In this document: piece after piece, positions 36,570 to 46,456 of the stretch | Layout: each line of letters opens with the position of its first letter | Numbering within the stretch: position 1 is the stretch's first letter | Source: Oscillospiraceae bacterium | GTDB lineage: Bacteria; Bacillota; Clostridia; Oscillospirales; Acutalibacteraceae | Assembly: GCA_015066085.1 (NCBI GenBank) | Contig: SVPA01000005.1 | Location: 27,774-91,773 of the forward strand | Direction: 5' to 3' | Length of the DNA: 64,000 bases | Notes under the pieces: model-generated | What the model was told of the DNA's origin: nothing | Seen by the model: the letters and a program-made list of their open reading frames with translations, nothing else | Databases searched by the model: none | Translations under genes and position numbers: made by a program

Positions 36570-36963
36570 GGGCACTCAACAGTACCCTGAACAAGAACCT
36601 GAGGTTACCTCTTTTACCACGGGCGGAACGCTTTCCTTTCAAGATAATGCCATTAAACTTGAGTATAACGAAAGCGAACTGATTGGTGCGAAAAATGTTT
36701 CAACCAAAATAACCGTTAAAGGAGATACCGTAGTTCTTGAGCGAAGCGGCGGAATGGAAAGTCAACTTATAATCGAAAAGGGAAGACGCCACTCTTGTCT
36801 GTATAACACCCCGCAGGGCGATTTTGTTATTGGAATTTTCGGCGAAAGTCTTCTGACCGATTTTTCGGGGAAAGACGGCAAAATTTTTATGAGTTATACG
36901 ATAGACATCTATTCGGGACTGCTAAGTAAAAACATAATGGAAATAAGAACCAAGGAGATATAA
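36544..36963 (+). CDS. DUF1934 domain-containing protein
   Basis: A 139-residue DUF1934 (YwiB-type) protein, predicted to be a small beta-barrel. It starts MKEVLITIKGTQ and has alternating strands with ESQLIIEKGRRHSCLYNTPQGDF, typical of the family, whose function is unknown. It overlaps murI and ends one base before argS; ywiB also precedes argS in Bacillus, so the linkage is conserved. Confidence 0.85.
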   Translation: MKEVLITIKGTQQYPEQEPEVTSFTTGGTLSFQDNAIKLEYNESELIGAKNVSTKITVKGDTVVLERSGGMESQLIIEKGRRHSCLYNTPQGDFVIGIFGESLLTDFSGKDGKIFMSYTIDIYSGLLSKNIMEIRTKEI

Positions 36964-36964
36964 A

Positions 36965-38650
36965 ATGTCAAAAGTAGTGGCTGTTGCTAAAAATCAAATT
37001 GAAAATATTATTTATACGGCGGCAAAGTCAGTGGTAGCCGATGGCGTATTACCCGAGGCAGAACTGACCCCTTTTAAAATAGAAATCCCCCAAAACCGTG
37101 ACCACGGCGATTATGCGGTAAATGCAGCAATGGTTTGGTCAAAGGCGTTTAGGAATGCACCCCGTAAAATTGCAGAACTCTTGACCGAGCGTTTTGATTT
37201 TTCAAACAGTTATATTAAGTCTTGCGAAATTGCAGGTCCCGGATTTATAAACTTTTTCCTTGCGGACAACTATTATGCCGATATAGTGTCTGATGTTTTA
37301 AGCAAAAAGCAGGAATACGGAAAAAGTGATTTTGGCGAGGGCAAAAAGGTGCTTGTTGAGTTCGTTTCAGCAAATCCGACCGGCCCTATGCATATCGGTA
37401 ATGCTCGTGGCGGTGCTCTTGGAGACTGTCTTGCCTCTGTTCTTGATGCCGCCGGATATTACGTAGAGCGTGAGTTTTATATAAACGATGCGGGTAACCA
37501 GATAAATAAATTCGGTCTTTCCTTAGACCTTCGCTATCAGCAAATTTATAAAGAGGGCATAGAAATGCCCGAAGATTCTTATCACGGCGCAGATATAGTT
37601 GAACACGCTAAGGCTTTTTCTGAACTCTACGGTGACAGTTATATAAATGTTTCGGAAGAAGAACGCAGAAAAGCCCTGGTAGAATTTGCTTTACCTAAAA
37701 ATATTCAGGGTCTTCACGACGACCTGCTTAAATACCGTATTGAGTACAACACCTGGTTTAAAGAAAGTTCGCTTCACGCATCGGGCGAAACCGCAAAAAT
37801 CATTGAACTTCTTAAAGAATCGGGCCATACCTATATGCAGGAAGACGCCCTTTGGTTTAAGGGTTCAGACTTTGGCGCCGAAGACTTTGTTTTAGTTCGT
37901 TATAACGGCGTTCCAACCTATGTTGTGCCCGATATTGCTTATCACTATAACAAACTCGTTACCCGTGGTTTCGATAAGGCTATTGATGTTCTCGGTGCTG
38001 ACCATCACGGATATGTGCCTCGCTTAAAGGCGGCTCTGACCGCCCTTGGTGTAGATGCCTCTAAACTTGATGCTTTGCTTATGCAGATGGTTCGTCTGGT
38101 TAAAGACGGCGAGGTAATTAAAGCGTCCAAGCGTTCGGGTAAGGCCATAACCCTTGTTACTTTACTTGACGAAGTTCCTATCGATGCTGCAAGATTCTTC
38201 TTCAACCTTCGTGAACCTAACTCCCACTTCGACTTTGACTTGGACCTTGCGGTTGAAGAAACCAATCAAAATCCTGTTTACTATGTTCAGTACGCTTGCG
38301 CAAGAATAAGCAGTATCATCAGAAATCTTGCGTCCGAGGGAATAACCTTGCGTGACTGTTCTGCCGAAGAACTCGCCCTCCTTACCGCCCCGGAAGAAAG
38401 AGAACTTATTTTCCATATTGCCGGTTTTACCGACGAAATTATAAGTTCAGCAAAAACCTACGACCCCGCAAAAATGACCCACTATGTTATAGAACTTGCA
38501 ACTAAATTCCATAAGTTCTATAACGCTTGTCGAGTCAAAGGCGAAAGGGAAGAACTTCTTCAGGCACGTCTTAGTCTTTGTATGGCTACCGTAACTGTTA
38601 TAAAGAATGTTCTTTTAATGCTTAAAATTTCCGCCCCCGAATCAATGTAA
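36965..38650 (+). CDS. argS: Arginyl-tRNA synthetase
   Basis: A 561-residue class I synthetase charging tRNA-Arg. The N-terminal additional domain is followed by the HIGH-type motif SANPTGPMHIGNARGGALGD near residue 135 and the KMSKS-equivalent VIKASKRSG near residue 380. The C-terminal anticodon-binding helices end in KISAPESM. SD AAGGAGA lies within the end of the DUF1934 gene. Last gene of the murI operon, followed by a strong terminator. Confidence 0.97.
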   Translation: MSKVVAVAKNQIENIIYTAAKSVVADGVLPEAELTPFKIEIPQNRDHGDYAVNAAMVWSKAFRNAPRKIAELLTERFDFSNSYIKSCEIAGPGFINFFLADNYYADIVSDVLSKKQEYGKSDFGEGKKVLVEFVSANPTGPMHIGNARGGALGDCLASVLDAAGYYVEREFYINDAGNQINKFGLSLDLRYQQIYKEGIEMPEDSYHGADIVEHAKAFSELYGDSYINVSEEERRKALVEFALPKNIQGLHDDLLKYRIEYNTWFKESSLHASGETAKIIELLKESGHTYMQEDALWFKGSDFGAEDFVLVRYNGVPTYVVPDIAYHYNKLVTRGFDKAIDVLGADHHGYVPRLKAALTALGVDASKLDALLMQMVRLVKDGEVIKASKRSGKAITLVTLLDEVPIDAARFFFNLREPNSHFDFDLDLAVEETNQNPVYYVQYACARISSIIRNLASEGITLRDCSAEELALLTAPEERELIFHIAGFTDEIISSAKTYDPAKMTHYVIELATKFHKFYNACRVKGEREELLQARLSLCMATVTVIKNVLLMLKISAPESM

Positions 38651-38689
38651 AAAAACCCCAATGCAAGTAAAATTGCATTGGGGTTTTTT
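38651..38689. terminator. Terminator between argS and guaB
   Basis: A stem of about 16 bp (A run plus CCCCAATGCAA, 38651-38666, with TTGCATTGGGG plus T run, 38673-38689). It can serve both convergent genes. Confidence 0.93.
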
Positions 38690-38713
38690 CGAGAGAGAAC
38701 CGATTATATCGGT

Positions 38714-40222
38714 TTATTTAATATTATTGTTTGTTGTGTCCTTTTGAATGACGTCGTGGGCACCGCCCTCAACAATACTTGTTGCAGAAACAAGGGTAAG
38801 TTTAGCCTTCTGCTGAAGTTCGGGGATTGAAAGTGCTCCGCAGTTGCACATGGTTGACTTAACCTTTGCAAGAGAAAGACCAACGTTATCCTTAAGAGTT
38901 CCTGCGTAGGGAACATAGGAGTCAACGCCCTCTTCAAAGGAAAGTTTTTTATCTCCGCCAAGGTCATATCTTTGCCAGTTTCTGGCTCTGTTAGAGCCTT
39001 CGCCCCAGTATTCTTTATAATAGTTTCCGCCAATAGAGATTTTGTTTGTCGGGCTTTCATCGAAACGGGCAAAATAACGGCCAAGCATAATAAAGTCCGA
39101 ACCCATTGCAAGGGCAAGGGTCATGTGATGGTCGTGAACAATACCGCCGTCGGAACAAACAGGAATATAAATTCCGGTTTCCTTATAGTATTCATCACGA
39201 GCCTGACAAACATCAATAAGTGCAGTGGCTTGTCCTCGACCGATACCCTTGGTTTCACGGGTAATACAAATTGAGCCTCCACCGATACCAACCTTAATAA
39301 AGTCTGCTCCCGCTTTTGCAAGGAAGAGGAAACCTTCCTTATCAACAACGTTTCCGGCACCTACCTTAACCGAGTCGCCGTAGTGTGCGCGAATCCAGTC
39401 AATAGTAAGTTTCTGCCACTCTGAGAATCCTTCGGAAGAGTCAATACAAAGGACATCTGCTCCTGCCTCGACAAGTGCGGGAACACGCTCGGCATAGTCA
39501 CGGGTGTTTATACCTGCGCCGACAACATAACGCTTTTCGTTGTCAAGAAGTTCAAGAGGATTGTTCTTGTGAGAAGAATAGTCCTTGCGGAAGACAAAAT
39601 ATTTAAGGTTACCATTATCGTCAATAATGGGTAGGGAATTAAGTTTATGCTCCCAAATAATATCGTTACACTCTTTAAGAGAGGTACCCTCTTTAGCGTA
39701 TATGAGTTTTGAGAAAGGAGTCATAAATTCTTTTACAGAGGTAGTCGGGTCCATACGGGAAACACGGTAATCTCGTCCGGTTACAACACCTAAGAGTTTT
39801 CCGTTTGCAGTTCCGTCAGAGGTAACTGCCATAGTGTCATGGCCTGTCTTTTCTTTAAGAGCAACAACATCGGCCATTGTATCATCTTCACGCACATTAG
39901 AGTCGCTGACAACAAAACCTGCTTTGAAGTTCTTTGCACGTGCAACCATTGCAGCCTCATCTTCAATCGACTGAGAACCGTAAATAAAGGAGCAACCGCC
40001 CTCTTTTGCCAAAGCAACGGCAAGACGCTCTCCCGAAACCGACTGCATTATTGCAGAAACAAGGGGAATGTTAAGAGAGATAGCGGGTTCTTCGCCCTTT
40101 TTGAACTTAACAAGAGGAGTTTTAAGAGAAACGTTTGCGGGAACGCACTCTGAAGAAGAATAACCCGGAACAAGCAAATACTCGTTAAAGGTATGAGATA
40201 CATCGTTAAAATAGTAAGCCAT
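38714..40222 (-). CDS. guaB: IMP dehydrogenase, kinetoplastid-like type
   Basis: A 502-residue IMPDH that oxidises IMP to XMP, the first step to GMP. The catalytic Cys is in [18 protein letters not shown]. The flap Arg-Tyr dyad is in [10 protein letters not shown]. Two CBS domains occupy roughly residues 95-220. The catalytic loop (GIGRGQAT), the segment [18 protein letters not shown] and the closing [11 protein letters not shown] recall trypanosomatid IMPDH rather than the usual bacterial GVGVPQ form. SD GGAGGG. It has its own promoter on the minus strand and stands apart from the purine operon. Confidence 0.94.
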   Translation of the reverse strand: MAYYFNDVSHTFNEYLLVPGYSSSECVPANVSLKTPLVKFKKGEEPAISLNIPLVSAIMQSVSGERLAVALAKEGGCSFIYGSQSIEDEAAMVARAKNFKAGFVVSDSNVREDDTMADVVALKEKTGHDTMAVTSDGTANGKLLGVVTGRDYRVSRMDPTTSVKEFMTPFSKLIYAKEGTSLKECNDIIWEHKLNSLPIIDDNGNLKYFVFRKDYSSHKNNPLELLDNEKRYVVGAGINTRDYAERVPALVEAGADVLCIDSSEGFSEWQKLTIDWIRAHYGDSVKVGAGNVVDKEGFLFLAKAGADFIKVGIGGGSICITRETKGIGRGQATALIDVCQARDEYYKETGIYIPVCSDGGIVHDHHMTLALAMGSDFIMLGRYFARFDESPTNKISIGGNYYKEYWGEGSNRARNWQRYDLGGDKKLSFEEGVDSYVPYAGTLKDNVGLSLAKVKSTMCNCGALSIPELQQKAKLTLVSATSIVEGGAHDVIQKDTTNNNIK

Positions 40223-40259
40223 ATTTTCCCTCCGACTTTAATTTTTTTGTATTATTGCA

Positions 40260-40288
40260 ATTTTAACCCAAATTATCCTTTTAGTCAA
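40260..40288 (-). promoter_or_regulatory. SigA-type promoter of guaB
   Basis: Minus strand TTGACT (40288-40283), 17-base spacer, TAAAAT (40265-40260). Confidence 0.8.
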
Positions 40289-40347
40289 CTAAAAATTATG
40301 CACAAATATAGTACAATATAAATAATAAATATTTAGCAAAAAAATAC

Positions 40348-40376
40348 TTGCAAAAAGGAAATTTTTGTGATATAAT
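40348..40376 (+). promoter_or_regulatory. SigA-type promoter of rpsB-tsf
   Basis: TTGCAA (40348-40353), 17-base spacer, TATAAT (40371-40376), with an A-rich stretch upstream. It gives a leader of about 118 nt. Confidence 0.8.
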
Positions 40377-40412
40377 CATACGGCTGTCTTATGGGCAGTA
40401 ATAAAAACACAC

Positions 40413-40473
40413 ATTTTGCCTTGTTGCGTGCAGGTGGCGCTCTGGCGTTTTACGCAGCGGCTCAAAGCAAAAT
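40413..40473 (+). promoter_or_regulatory. Structured leader of rpsB, candidate S2 autoregulatory element
   Basis: ATTTTGC (40413-40419) pairs with GCAAAAT (40467-40473), and inside this TGCGT (40425-40429) pairs with ACGCA (40452-40456), leaving a GC-rich loop AGGTGGCGCTCTGGCG. Such a long-range stem directly before the SD is what ribosomal-protein leaders look like; binding of S2 is inferred only from position. Confidence 0.5.
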
Positions 40474-40501
40474 GGAGGAAAAACCTTAGGAGGAAATAAA
40501 A

Positions 40502-41254
40502 ATGGCAGTAATCTCTATGAAACAGCTTCTTGAAGCCGGTGTTCATTTCGGACATCAGACAAGACGCTGGAACCCCAAAATGGCTCCGTACATCTTCACC
40601 GAAAGAAACGGAATCCACATCATCGACCTTCAGAAAACCGTTAAGAAGGTAAACGATGCTTATGCTTTCGCTCGTGACATCGTTGCAGACGGTGGCGACA
40701 TTCTCTTTGTCGGCACCAAGAAACAGGCTCAGTCTTCTGTTAAAGAAGAAGCAGAACGCTGCGGAATGCCTTTCGTAAACGCTCGTTGGCTCGGCGGAAT
40801 GCTTACCAACTTCACCACCATTCGCAGAAGAATCGGCCGTCTTGAACAACTTCGCAAAATGGAGGCTGACGGAACCTTCGATATGCTTCCCAAAAAGGAA
40901 GTAATCGGTCTTCAGGCTGAAATCGAAAAACTCGAGAAATTCCTTGGCGGTATTAAGGATATGAAGAAAATCCCCGCCGCTATGTTTATTGTTGACCCCC
41001 GCAAAGAGCGTATCGCTGTTGCCGAGGCTAAGAAACTCAATATTCCGATTATCGCAATTGTTGATACCAACTGCGACCCCGACGAAATTGATGCTGTAAT
41101 CCCCGGAAACGATGACGCTATCCGCGCTGTTAAACTTATTGCTGAAACTATCGCTAACGCTGTTATTGAAGCAAAACAGGGTGAAATGGGTTCTGCTGCT
41201 TCGGAAGCAGAAGAGGTTAACGAAGAGGTTGCCGAAGAGGCAGTTGCTCAGTAA
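40502..41254 (+). CDS. rpsB: 30S ribosomal protein S2
   Basis: A 250-residue S2. The N-terminus [23 protein letters not shown] is diagnostic, and [19 protein letters not shown] with DTNCDPD follows. The C-terminus is an acidic low-complexity tail rich in Glu and Ala. SD AGGAGG. Classic rpsB-tsf pairing. Confidence 0.98.
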   Translation: MAVISMKQLLEAGVHFGHQTRRWNPKMAPYIFTERNGIHIIDLQKTVKKVNDAYAFARDIVADGGDILFVGTKKQAQSSVKEEAERCGMPFVNARWLGGMLTNFTTIRRRIGRLEQLRKMEADGTFDMLPKKEVIGLQAEIEKLEKFLGGIKDMKKIPAAMFIVDPRKERIAVAEAKKLNIPIIAIVDTNCDPDEIDAVIPGNDDAIRAVKLIAETIANAVIEAKQGEMGSAASEAEEVNEEVAEEAVAQ

Positions 41255-41287
41255 TATCAACTTAAATCTTTTTGGAGGTATAATACT

Positions 41288-42196
41288 ATGGCTTTTACCG
41301 CTAAAGACGTTCAGGCTTTAAGAGAAAAAACCGGTTGCGGTATGATGGATTGCAAAAACGCACTCAAAGAAACCGACGGAAATATGGATGCGGCAGTAGA
41401 CTATCTTCGTGAGAAGGGTCTTGCTTCCCAGGCTAAAAAGGCTTCCCGTGTAGCCGCTGAAGGACAGGTAGTTGCTCTTGTTGAGGGCGATGTTGCCGCT
41501 GTCATCGAAGTAAACAGTGAAACCGACTTCGTTGCAGGAAATGATGAGTTCAAGGCTTTCGTTAACCTTTGTGCAAAGGCTGTTATTGCTAACAACCCTG
41601 CCGATGTTGACGCTCTTCTTGCTTCGACCTATGAAGGAAAAACCGTTTCCGAACACAAGGAAGATATCTTCCTTAAGTTCCGTGAAAACATTCAGGTTCG
41701 TCGTTTTGTTCGTATTGTTGGCAAAACCGTTTCCTATGTTCATGCAGGCGGAAAAATCGGCGTTCTCGTTAACTTCGATTCTGCTCTTGATATGAACGAT
41801 GCTTTCGTTGCTATGGGTAAAAACGTTGCAATGCAAATTGCGGCTATGAACCCCTCTTACCTCGACCAGGCTTCTGTTCCTGCAGAAGACCTTGAAAAGG
41901 AAAAGGCTATCCTCGTTGCTCAAATGAAGGAAGACCCCAAAATGGCAGGCAAACCCGACGCTGTTCTTGCTAAAATTGTTGACGGTAAAATCGGTAAGTT
42001 CTATAAAGAAAACTGCCTTGTTGAACAACAGTATGTTATCGACGGCGACCTTACCGTTGGCAAATATGTTGATTCTGTTGCTAAGGAACTTGGCGGCGAA
42101 ATCAAGGTTGCTTCTTTCTTCCGCTTCGAAAAAGGCGAAGGTATTGAAAAGCGTGTAGACGACTTCGCTAATGAAGTTGCCAGCATGATTAAATAA
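41288..42196 (+). CDS. tsf: Elongation factor Ts
   Basis: A 302-residue EF-Ts, the nucleotide exchange factor of EF-Tu. The N-terminal UBA-like domain has VQALREKTGCGMMDCKNAL, and the core carries SETDFVAGNDEFKAF, which contacts EF-Tu. SD TTGGAGG. It is followed by a terminator and a new promoter for pyrH. Confidence 0.98.
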   Translation: MAFTAKDVQALREKTGCGMMDCKNALKETDGNMDAAVDYLREKGLASQAKKASRVAAEGQVVALVEGDVAAVIEVNSETDFVAGNDEFKAFVNLCAKAVIANNPADVDALLASTYEGKTVSEHKEDIFLKFRENIQVRRFVRIVGKTVSYVHAGGKIGVLVNFDSALDMNDAFVAMGKNVAMQIAAMNPSYLDQASVPAEDLEKEKAILVAQMKEDPKMAGKPDAVLAKIVDGKIGKFYKENCLVEQQYVIDGDLTVGKYVDSVAKELGGEIKVASFFRFEKGEGIEKRVDDFANEVASMIK

Positions 42197-42210
42197 TCAT
42201 AAACTTTTTT

Positions 42211-42241
42211 AACTGCAGTCCTTTTGGATTGCAGTTTTTTT
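42211..42241 (+). terminator. Terminator after tsf
   Basis: AACTGCAGTCC (42211-42221) with GGATTGCAGTT (42226-42236), TTTT loop, T tail. Confidence 0.9.
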
Positions 42242-42272
42242 ATATATTTATATTAAAATATATATTTTAGAA

Positions 42273-42301
42273 TTGACTTTAAAGGTTAATTATTGTAAAA
42301 T
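42273..42301 (+). promoter_or_regulatory. SigA-type promoter of pyrH operon
   Basis: TTGACT (42273-42278), 17-base spacer, TAAAAT (42296-42301). Confidence 0.8.
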
Positions 42302-42373
42302 ATTAACTAGTGTAATAGAACTCTGGTTCTCTTTTAAAAATAAATTACATATCGTCTATCGGAGGGAATATAA

Positions 42374-43087
42374 ATGAGCGAACAAAAGCCTGTTTTTAAA
42401 CGCGTTCTTCTTAAACTTAGCGGTGAGGCTCTTGCCGGAGGTCAACCTTCGGGTCTTGATTTTGATACCGTTACAAGTGTCTGCCAAAAAATTAAAGAAT
42501 GTGCTGATTTAGGAGTGGAAATAGCCATAGTTGTCGGCGGCGGAAACTTCTGGAGAGGTCGCTCAAGCGGCGAAATGGACCGTACCCGTGCTGACCATAT
42601 GGGAATGCTTGCTACTACTATTAACGCTCTTGCCCTCGGTGACGCTTTTGAACAACTCGGTGTAGATGCCCGTGTAATGACCGCTATCGAAATGCGTCAG
42701 GTTGCCGAACCCTATACAAAGGCCCGTGCTTGTCGCCATTTAGAAAAGGGAAAAATCGTAATCTTCGGTTGCGGAACAGGAAATCCCTTCTTTTCTACCG
42801 ATACTGCCGCTGCCCTTCGTGCTGCAGAAATCGGCGCAGATGTAATTTTTAAAGCCACTAATGTTGACGGAGTTTATGACAGCGACCCTAAAACAAACCC
42901 CGACGCTAAAAAGTTTGACCGCCTTTCTCATCACGATGTTCTGACTTTAGGACTCAAGGTTATGGATATGACGGCGGCCTCTCTTTGTGAAGACAATAAG
43001 GTCAAAATTCTCGTTTTCAGCATGAAGGATACCGATAATATCAAAAGAGCAATGCTTGGCGAAAATATCGGAACACTTGTAGAATAA
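42374..43087 (+). CDS. pyrH: UMP kinase
   Basis: A 237-residue bacterial-type UMP kinase (amino-acid kinase fold) phosphorylating UMP to [17 protein letters not shown] at the N-terminus, [12 protein letters not shown], and [18 protein letters not shown] are all present. SD GGAGGG. First gene of the conserved pyrH-frr-uppS-cdsA-dxr series. Confidence 0.98.
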   Translation: MSEQKPVFKRVLLKLSGEALAGGQPSGLDFDTVTSVCQKIKECADLGVEIAIVVGGGNFWRGRSSGEMDRTRADHMGMLATTINALALGDAFEQLGVDARVMTAIEMRQVAEPYTKARACRHLEKGKIVIFGCGTGNPFFSTDTAAALRAAEIGADVIFKATNVDGVYDSDPKTNPDAKKFDRLSHHDVLTLGLKVMDMTAASLCEDNKVKILVFSMKDTDNIKRAMLGENIGTLVE

Positions 43088-43102
43088 TTTGGAGGAGTAT
43101 GT

Positions 43103-43657
43103 ATGAATAACTTACTTAAAAACACCGAAGAGCGTATGGATAAAAGTGTAAATTCCGTAACCCGTGAATTTGCAACCGTACGTGCCGGAAGAGCCAATAC
43201 TTCCATTCTTGACAGAATTACCGTTGATTATTACGGAGTTGCTACCCCCATTCAGCAGATTGCAACCGTTTCTGTCCCCGAAGGACGCACCCTTCAGATT
43301 CAGCCTTGGGACACCTCTACCCTAAAACTTATCGAAAAGGCAATTCTTGTTTCCGATATCGGAATTAACCCCAATAACGACGGCCGTGTTATTCGTCTTA
43401 TTTTCCCGCCTCTAACCGAAGAACGCCGTAAGGAACTCGTAAAAGAGGTTAGAAAAATGGCTGAAGACGGAAAGGTTGCTGTTCGCTCTATCCGTCGTGA
43501 TTCAATCGAAAAACTTAAGGCTATGAAGAAGGATAACTTAATTACCGAGGATGACCAGGAAAACGGTGAGAAAAAGGTTCAGAAACTTACCGATAAATAT
43601 TGCGCAGAAATTGATAATCTTTGCTCGGCAAAGGAAAAGGAAATCCTCGAAATTTAA
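43103..43657 (+). CDS. frr: Ribosome recycling factor
   Basis: A 184-residue RRF that splits post-termination ribosomes with EF-G. VRAGRANTSILDRITVDYYG near residue 30 and the LTEERRKELVK helix are typical. SD TTGGAGGAG. A terminator-like hairpin separates it from uppS. Confidence 0.98.
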   Translation: MNNLLKNTEERMDKSVNSVTREFATVRAGRANTSILDRITVDYYGVATPIQQIATVSVPEGRTLQIQPWDTSTLKLIEKAILVSDIGINPNNDGRVIRLIFPPLTEERRKELVKEVRKMAEDGKVAVRSIRRDSIEKLKAMKKDNLITEDDQENGEKKVQKLTDKYCAEIDNLCSAKEKEILEI

Positions 43658-43662
43658 AAATT

Positions 43663-43694
43663 AAACCATCATAGCGTTGCTATGGTGGTTTTTT
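43663..43694 (+). terminator. Intrinsic terminator between frr and uppS
   Basis: AACCATCATAGC (43664-43675) with GCTATGGTGGTT (43679-43690), one G-U pair, GTT loop and a T run to 43694. Its end lies only 14 bases before the uppS start, and no promoter was recognised for uppS, so it probably gives partial termination. Confidence 0.82.
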
Positions 43695-43707
43695 GAAAGG
43701 TGAACTA

Positions 43708-44421
43708 ATGGGAATTTTTAAAAAGAACAGAACTGAGCGAAACCTGCCTAGACATATTGCAATAATTATGGACGGAAACGGCAGATGGGCAAAAAAAAGA
43801 GCCTTACCCAGAACGGCAGGTCATCTTGTCGGTTCTAAAAAATTCAAAGAAATAGCCAAATACTGCAATAAAATAGGAATTCAGTATCTTACGGTTTACG
43901 CTTTTTCAACCGAAAACTGGCGCCGTCCCAAAGAAGAGGTAGACACTATTATGGACCTCTTCCGTGATTATCTTAAAGATACATACGATATTAGAAATGA
44001 GAATATAAGGGTTAGATTTTTAGGCGACCGTAAAGGAATGCCCGATGACCTTGTAGAACTTATGAATGCCGCCGAACAGGATTCTAAAGACTGTACGGGT
44101 CTTACTGTCTTTATTGCGGTTAACTACGGAGGCAGAGATGAACTTGCCCATGCGGTAAGGGATATTGTAAACAGCGGAATTAGCGCACAGGAAATAACCG
44201 AGGATACCATTTCGGCACACCTTTACGCCCCCGACTGTCCCGACCCCGAACTGATTATTCGCCCAAGCGGAGAATATCGTCTGTCGAACTTCCTTATTTG
44301 GCAGGCGGCCTACAGTGAGTTCTGGTATTCGGATGTTCTTTGGCCTGATTTCAGTACAAAAGACCTCGAAAAAGCAATAGATGATTTTAATAGGAGAAAC
44401 CGCCGTTTTGGCGGAGTATAG
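43708..44421 (+). CDS. uppS: Undecaprenyl diphosphate synthase
   Basis: A 237-residue cis-prenyltransferase that makes the C55 lipid carrier for the cell wall. HIAIIMDGNGRWAKKR holds the catalytic Asp, and VYAFSTENWRRP and the C-terminal RPSGEYRLSNFLIWQ are present. The frame opens at TTG 43693, but ATG 43708 with AAGGTGA before it is chosen, which gives the usual MGIFKKNR start. cdsA follows directly. Confidence 0.97.
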   Translation: MGIFKKNRTERNLPRHIAIIMDGNGRWAKKRALPRTAGHLVGSKKFKEIAKYCNKIGIQYLTVYAFSTENWRRPKEEVDTIMDLFRDYLKDTYDIRNENIRVRFLGDRKGMPDDLVELMNAAEQDSKDCTGLTVFIAVNYGGRDELAHAVRDIVNSGISAQEITEDTISAHLYAPDCPDPELIIRPSGEYRLSNFLIWQAAYSEFWYSDVLWPDFSTKDLEKAIDDFNRRNRRFGGV

Positions 44422-44434
44422 GAGGAATCGCACA

Positions 44435-45253
44435 ATGAAAGTGCGTACCATTTCGGGAATAATTGCTATTTGTTTTGTTATTGCTGCAATAACATTAAAC
44501 TGTTATTTCAGTTTTGTTTCGGTAGTTATACTTTGTGTTCTTGCTGCTTTTGCTACCTACGAAATTCTTCACAATACGGGTTGCATTAAGAATATATGGT
44601 TTAACCTTATTGCAATGCTTTATGCCGCTTGTGCACAACTTGCCTATAATCTTGAAGCGGATGTTATTCCTTTAACCGTTGTCTATGTAATCATAGTGGC
44701 ACTTTTTGCCGTCTTTGGTCATAAGAACTTTGCCGACCGCCAGGTTGCTATGGCGCTTGGAATGCCAATTGCAATAGCCTACGCTTTCTCTGCTTTTGAA
44801 AGACTTCTTAATAACGCCGACGGCAATGGCGTTCTCTACTTTGTAATGCTTATTAACTTTTCTTCTGTGGCAGATACCTTTGCCTATTTTACCGGCAAAG
44901 CGATCGGAAAGCATAAACTTGCCCCCGTTGTAAGCCCCAAAAAGACGATAGAGGGCTCTCTTGGCGGTATGATTGGCTCTGTTATAGGTGCCGTTGCAAT
45001 TATCCTTATTTTCGAGAATTTGGTTGGTGGAGTAGATATAAATCTGCCTTTCTTCCTGATTATTACACCCTTTATGGCGGTACTTGGAATGATAGGCGAC
45101 CTGTTCACGTCTGCAATTAAACGCAGTTACAATATCAAGGATTACGGCAATCTTATCCCCGGTCACGGTGGAATTCTTGACCGAACCGACTCGCTTTTGC
45201 TCGTTGCCCCCGTGCTTGATATTTTAATCAAATATACACCTATAGTTTCTTAA
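44435..45253 (+). CDS. cdsA: Phosphatidate cytidylyltransferase
   Basis: A 272-residue integral membrane enzyme that makes CDP-diacylglycerol for phospholipid synthesis. About eight hydrophobic segments can be seen. The family signature near the C-terminus reads SAIKRSYNIKDYGNLIPGHG followed by GILDRTDS. The frame is open from 44381 inside uppS, but ATG 44435 follows TAGGAGGA and is the likely start. Confidence 0.95.
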   Translation: MKVRTISGIIAICFVIAAITLNCYFSFVSVVILCVLAAFATYEILHNTGCIKNIWFNLIAMLYAACAQLAYNLEADVIPLTVVYVIIVALFAVFGHKNFADRQVAMALGMPIAIAYAFSAFERLLNNADGNGVLYFVMLINFSSVADTFAYFTGKAIGKHKLAPVVSPKKTIEGSLGGMIGSVIGAVAIILIFENLVGGVDINLPFFLIITPFMAVLGMIGDLFTSAIKRSYNIKDYGNLIPGHGGILDRTDSLLLVAPVLDILIKYTPIVS

Positions 45254-45267
45254 AACGGAGAAAAATT

Positions 45268-46410
45268 ATGTCAAAAACTCTTGTAATTCTTGGCTCGACC
45301 GGCTCAATCGGAGAACAGGCTTTAGATGTTGCCCGTAAAAACGGTTATTGCGTAAAGGCTATTGCCGCATCAAAAAGTATAGATAAACTTGAAAAACAGG
45401 CAAGAGAGTTTTCGGTTGAAGCCGTTGCGGTTTTCGACGAAACTTGTGCAAAAGAACTAGCCGAACGACTTGCCGATACCGATACAAAGGTGCTTTCGGG
45501 TGTTGACGGAGTTTGTGAAGTTGCTTCGCTTAAAGCCGATATTGTGCTTAACGCTATTGTTGGTATTGCGGGTCTAAAACCAATGTTTGCGGCTATGAAC
45601 GCTAAAAATGATGTTGCACTTGCAAATAAAGAAACCCTTGTTACTGCGGGCGAACTTGTTAACGCAAAAGCAAAAGAAATGGGAATTAAGATTATCCCCG
45701 TCGATAGTGAGCATTCGGCAATTTTTCAGTCGCTTCAGGGCGCACCTAAAGGAAGCCTTAAAAAAGTAATTCTAACTGCTTCGGGCGGTCCCTTTTACGG
45801 CAAAACTTATGACGAACTTGAAAATGTTACGGTAGCCGAAGCCTTAAACCACCCAAACTGGTCAATGGGAAGTAAAATTACTATCGATTCGGCTACCCTT
45901 ATGAATAAAGGTCTTGAGGTAATCGAAGCGGTTCATCTTTTCGGTATTTCGGCTAACGATATTGAGGTGCTTGTCCACCGCCAGAGTATTCTTCACTCGG
46001 CGGTAGAACTCTGCGACGGCGCCGTTATCGGTCAGATGGGAACTCCCGATATGCGTCTGCCAATCGAGTATGCAATAACCTATCCTGAAAGGGGAGATAT
46101 CTGCTGTGACAGACTCTCTCTATCGGAGGTTGGAACGCTAACCTTTGCAAAACCCGATACAAAAACCTTTAAATGTCTTAAACTTTGTATCGACGCTATA
46201 AATGCGGGAGGGCTCAAACCCGCCGCCGCAAACGGTGCTAACGAGGAAGCGGTTGCGCTATTTTTAGCGGGTAAAATTAAATTCCTTGACATTCCCCGTC
46301 TTGTAGAAATGGCAATAAGCGCTCAGCCCGATGTTAAAGAATATGACCTTGAAGATGTTTTTGTCGCAGACAAGAATGCCCGAGAACTTGTAAGAAATCA
46401 AGTCGGTTGA
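45268..46410 (+). CDS. dxr: 1-deoxy-D-xylulose-5-phosphate reductoisomerase
   Basis: A 380-residue Dxr that converts DXP to MEP with NADPH. LGSTGSIGEQALDV binds the cofactor; VDSEHSAIFQSLQG with the metal-binding Asp/Glu, the flexible loop LTASGGPFYGK and NHPNWSMGSKITIDSATLMNKGLE are intact. With ispG downstream it shows the MEP isoprenoid route, which supplies the substrate of UppS. Confidence 0.98.
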   Translation: MSKTLVILGSTGSIGEQALDVARKNGYCVKAIAASKSIDKLEKQAREFSVEAVAVFDETCAKELAERLADTDTKVLSGVDGVCEVASLKADIVLNAIVGIAGLKPMFAAMNAKNDVALANKETLVTAGELVNAKAKEMGIKIIPVDSEHSAIFQSLQGAPKGSLKKVILTASGGPFYGKTYDELENVTVAEALNHPNWSMGSKITIDSATLMNKGLEVIEAVHLFGISANDIEVLVHRQSILHSAVELCDGAVIGQMGTPDMRLPIEYAITYPERGDICCDRLSLSEVGTLTFAKPDTKTFKCLKLCIDAINAGGLKPAAANGANEEAVALFLAGKIKFLDIPRLVEMAISAQPDVKEYDLEDVFVADKNARELVRNQVG

Positions 46411-46456
46411 TTTTTTGGGTTTTAACTGCATACAATAAATTAAAAATAATTTTAGG

